From: Opitutia bacterium UBA7876
GTDB taxonomy: Bacteria; Verrucomicrobiota; Verrucomicrobiia; Opitutales; Seribacteraceae
DNA length: 22,105 bases
Reading direction: 5' to 3'
Assembly: GCA_002500665.1 (NCBI GenBank)
Contig: DLRY01000032.1
Coordinates: 1-22,105, forward strand
In this document: positions 21,819-22,105 of the stretch, one piece after another
How the letters are laid out: the number at the start of each line of letters is the position of its first letter
Numbering within the stretch: the stretch's first letter is position 1
Program-made: the position numbers and the translations under genes
The notes under the pieces: model-generated
Seen by the model: only the letters and a program-made list of their open reading frames with translations
The model's database searches: none
What the model was told of the DNA's origin: nothing

Positions 21819-22105
21819 TTGGAAAGTACAATTTATTTGCTTGTCGACAACGGCTCTCTTGAGGCAAGTGCGACCCTCAACTTGCGAAGCGTAGCCCGAA
21901 TTGCCGGACTTCTCGCGGGTTTGGAAATTCATCCCGTCAGCCTCCTTCACTCTTCCTCCGTCGATCCTTCCCTGCTGGATGGGGAGAAGGCCCAAGTCAT
22001 GCAGGAGTTTCTTTCAGGGGACTTGGGTCAGTCCGCTCGCAAACTTCAAATCCTTCCGTTCTTCTTCGGACCGAGTCGAGCTCTTTCCGAATGGTTGCCC
22101 GAGAA
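21819..22105 (+). CDS. CbiX-like sirohydrochlorin chelatase-family protein, N-terminal part
   Basis: From a TTG at 21819 a frame runs uninterrupted to the right edge (95 codons) and reads MESTIYLLVDNGSLEASAT, then PVSLLHSSSVD, and ILPFFFGPSRALSEWLPE. LVDNGSLxxxAT, VSLLHS and PxFxGPSRALxxxLP match the CbiX-type proteins that insert metal into tetrapyrroles or are uncharacterised relatives. The usual catalytic histidine at the start (GHGS-type) reads DNGS here, so activity as a classical chelatase is uncertain. GGGAAAAGC just before the TTG may serve as a ribosome site. An ATG at 21808 is out of frame. The gene is cut by the window edge. Confidence 0.7.
   Translation, partial: MESTIYLLVDNGSLEASATLNLRSVARIAGLLAGLEIHPVSLLHSSSVDPSLLDGEKAQVMQEFLSGDLGQSARKLQILPFFFGPSRALSEWLPE

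Noticed and set aside
1..22105. Defence system, CRISPR, tRNA, insertion sequence or prophage
   Set aside because: No repeat-spacer pattern, cloverleaf, transposase, integrase or effector domain was recognised; nearly all coding space is taken by housekeeping families.

Overview
The window is an ordinary-looking, gene-dense stretch of bacterial chromosome of moderate GC content. It holds 19 complete protein genes and one partial gene at the right edge, with a possible second partial gene at the left edge. No rRNA, tRNA, CRISPR array, transposase or phage gene was seen. The gene content, the DUF4013 membrane protein, the Pal-type lipoproteins with a GYCDWKGT motif, the CPSF73-like beta-CASP nuclease and the frequent lack of a strong Shine-Dalgarno sequence together suggest a Verrucomicrobiota member, perhaps Opitutae/Puniceicoccales-like. 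That assignment is inference from family resemblance, not from a database search.

Layout. 1-176: a possible minus-strand gene entering from the left edge, with direct repeats upstream of it. 177-3399 (minus): gltX then glnS, charging tRNA with Glu and Gln. 3507-4172 (plus): an atypical SDR NAD(P)-binding protein. 4356-8437 (plus): carB-purU, for carbamoyl phosphate synthesis and 10-formyl-THF hydrolysis. 8549-9847 (plus): a membrane-anchored protein joining a YfgM-like TPR region to an FKBP prolyl isomerase. It meets the next gene tail to tail with a 4-base stop overlap. 9844-12415 (minus): a four-gene run of DUF4013 membrane protein, FmdB-like zinc ribbon, DJ-1/PfpI protein and zinc-type alcohol dehydrogenase. 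12456-14002 (plus): a farnesyl-diphosphate-synthase-type enzyme (ispA) coupled to an unrecognised methyltransferase-like gene. 14019-16544 (minus): apaG, a CPSF73-like beta-CASP RNase and rph with overlapping ends, an RNA-processing set. 16679-18229 (plus): purH. 18317-20478 (plus): an M48 lipoprotein protease overlapping an M20 dipeptidase. 20528-21720 (minus): two tandem Pal/OmpA-like lipoproteins. 21819-end (plus): the start of a CbiX-like chelatase-family gene with a TTG start.

How they fit together. Most genes are housekeeping: translation (gltX, glnS), nucleotide and one-carbon metabolism (carB, purU, purH), isoprenoid precursor synthesis (ispA), RNA maturation (rph, beta-CASP) and envelope quality control or structure (M48, TPR-FKBP, Pal pair). 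The most unusual items are the YfgM-FKBP fusion, the overlapping apaG/beta-CASP/rph cluster, the tandem Pal pair, and three short repeat structures placed in intergenic control regions (61-90, 4242-4273, 21746-21767). I did not find a clearly new defence or mobile system.
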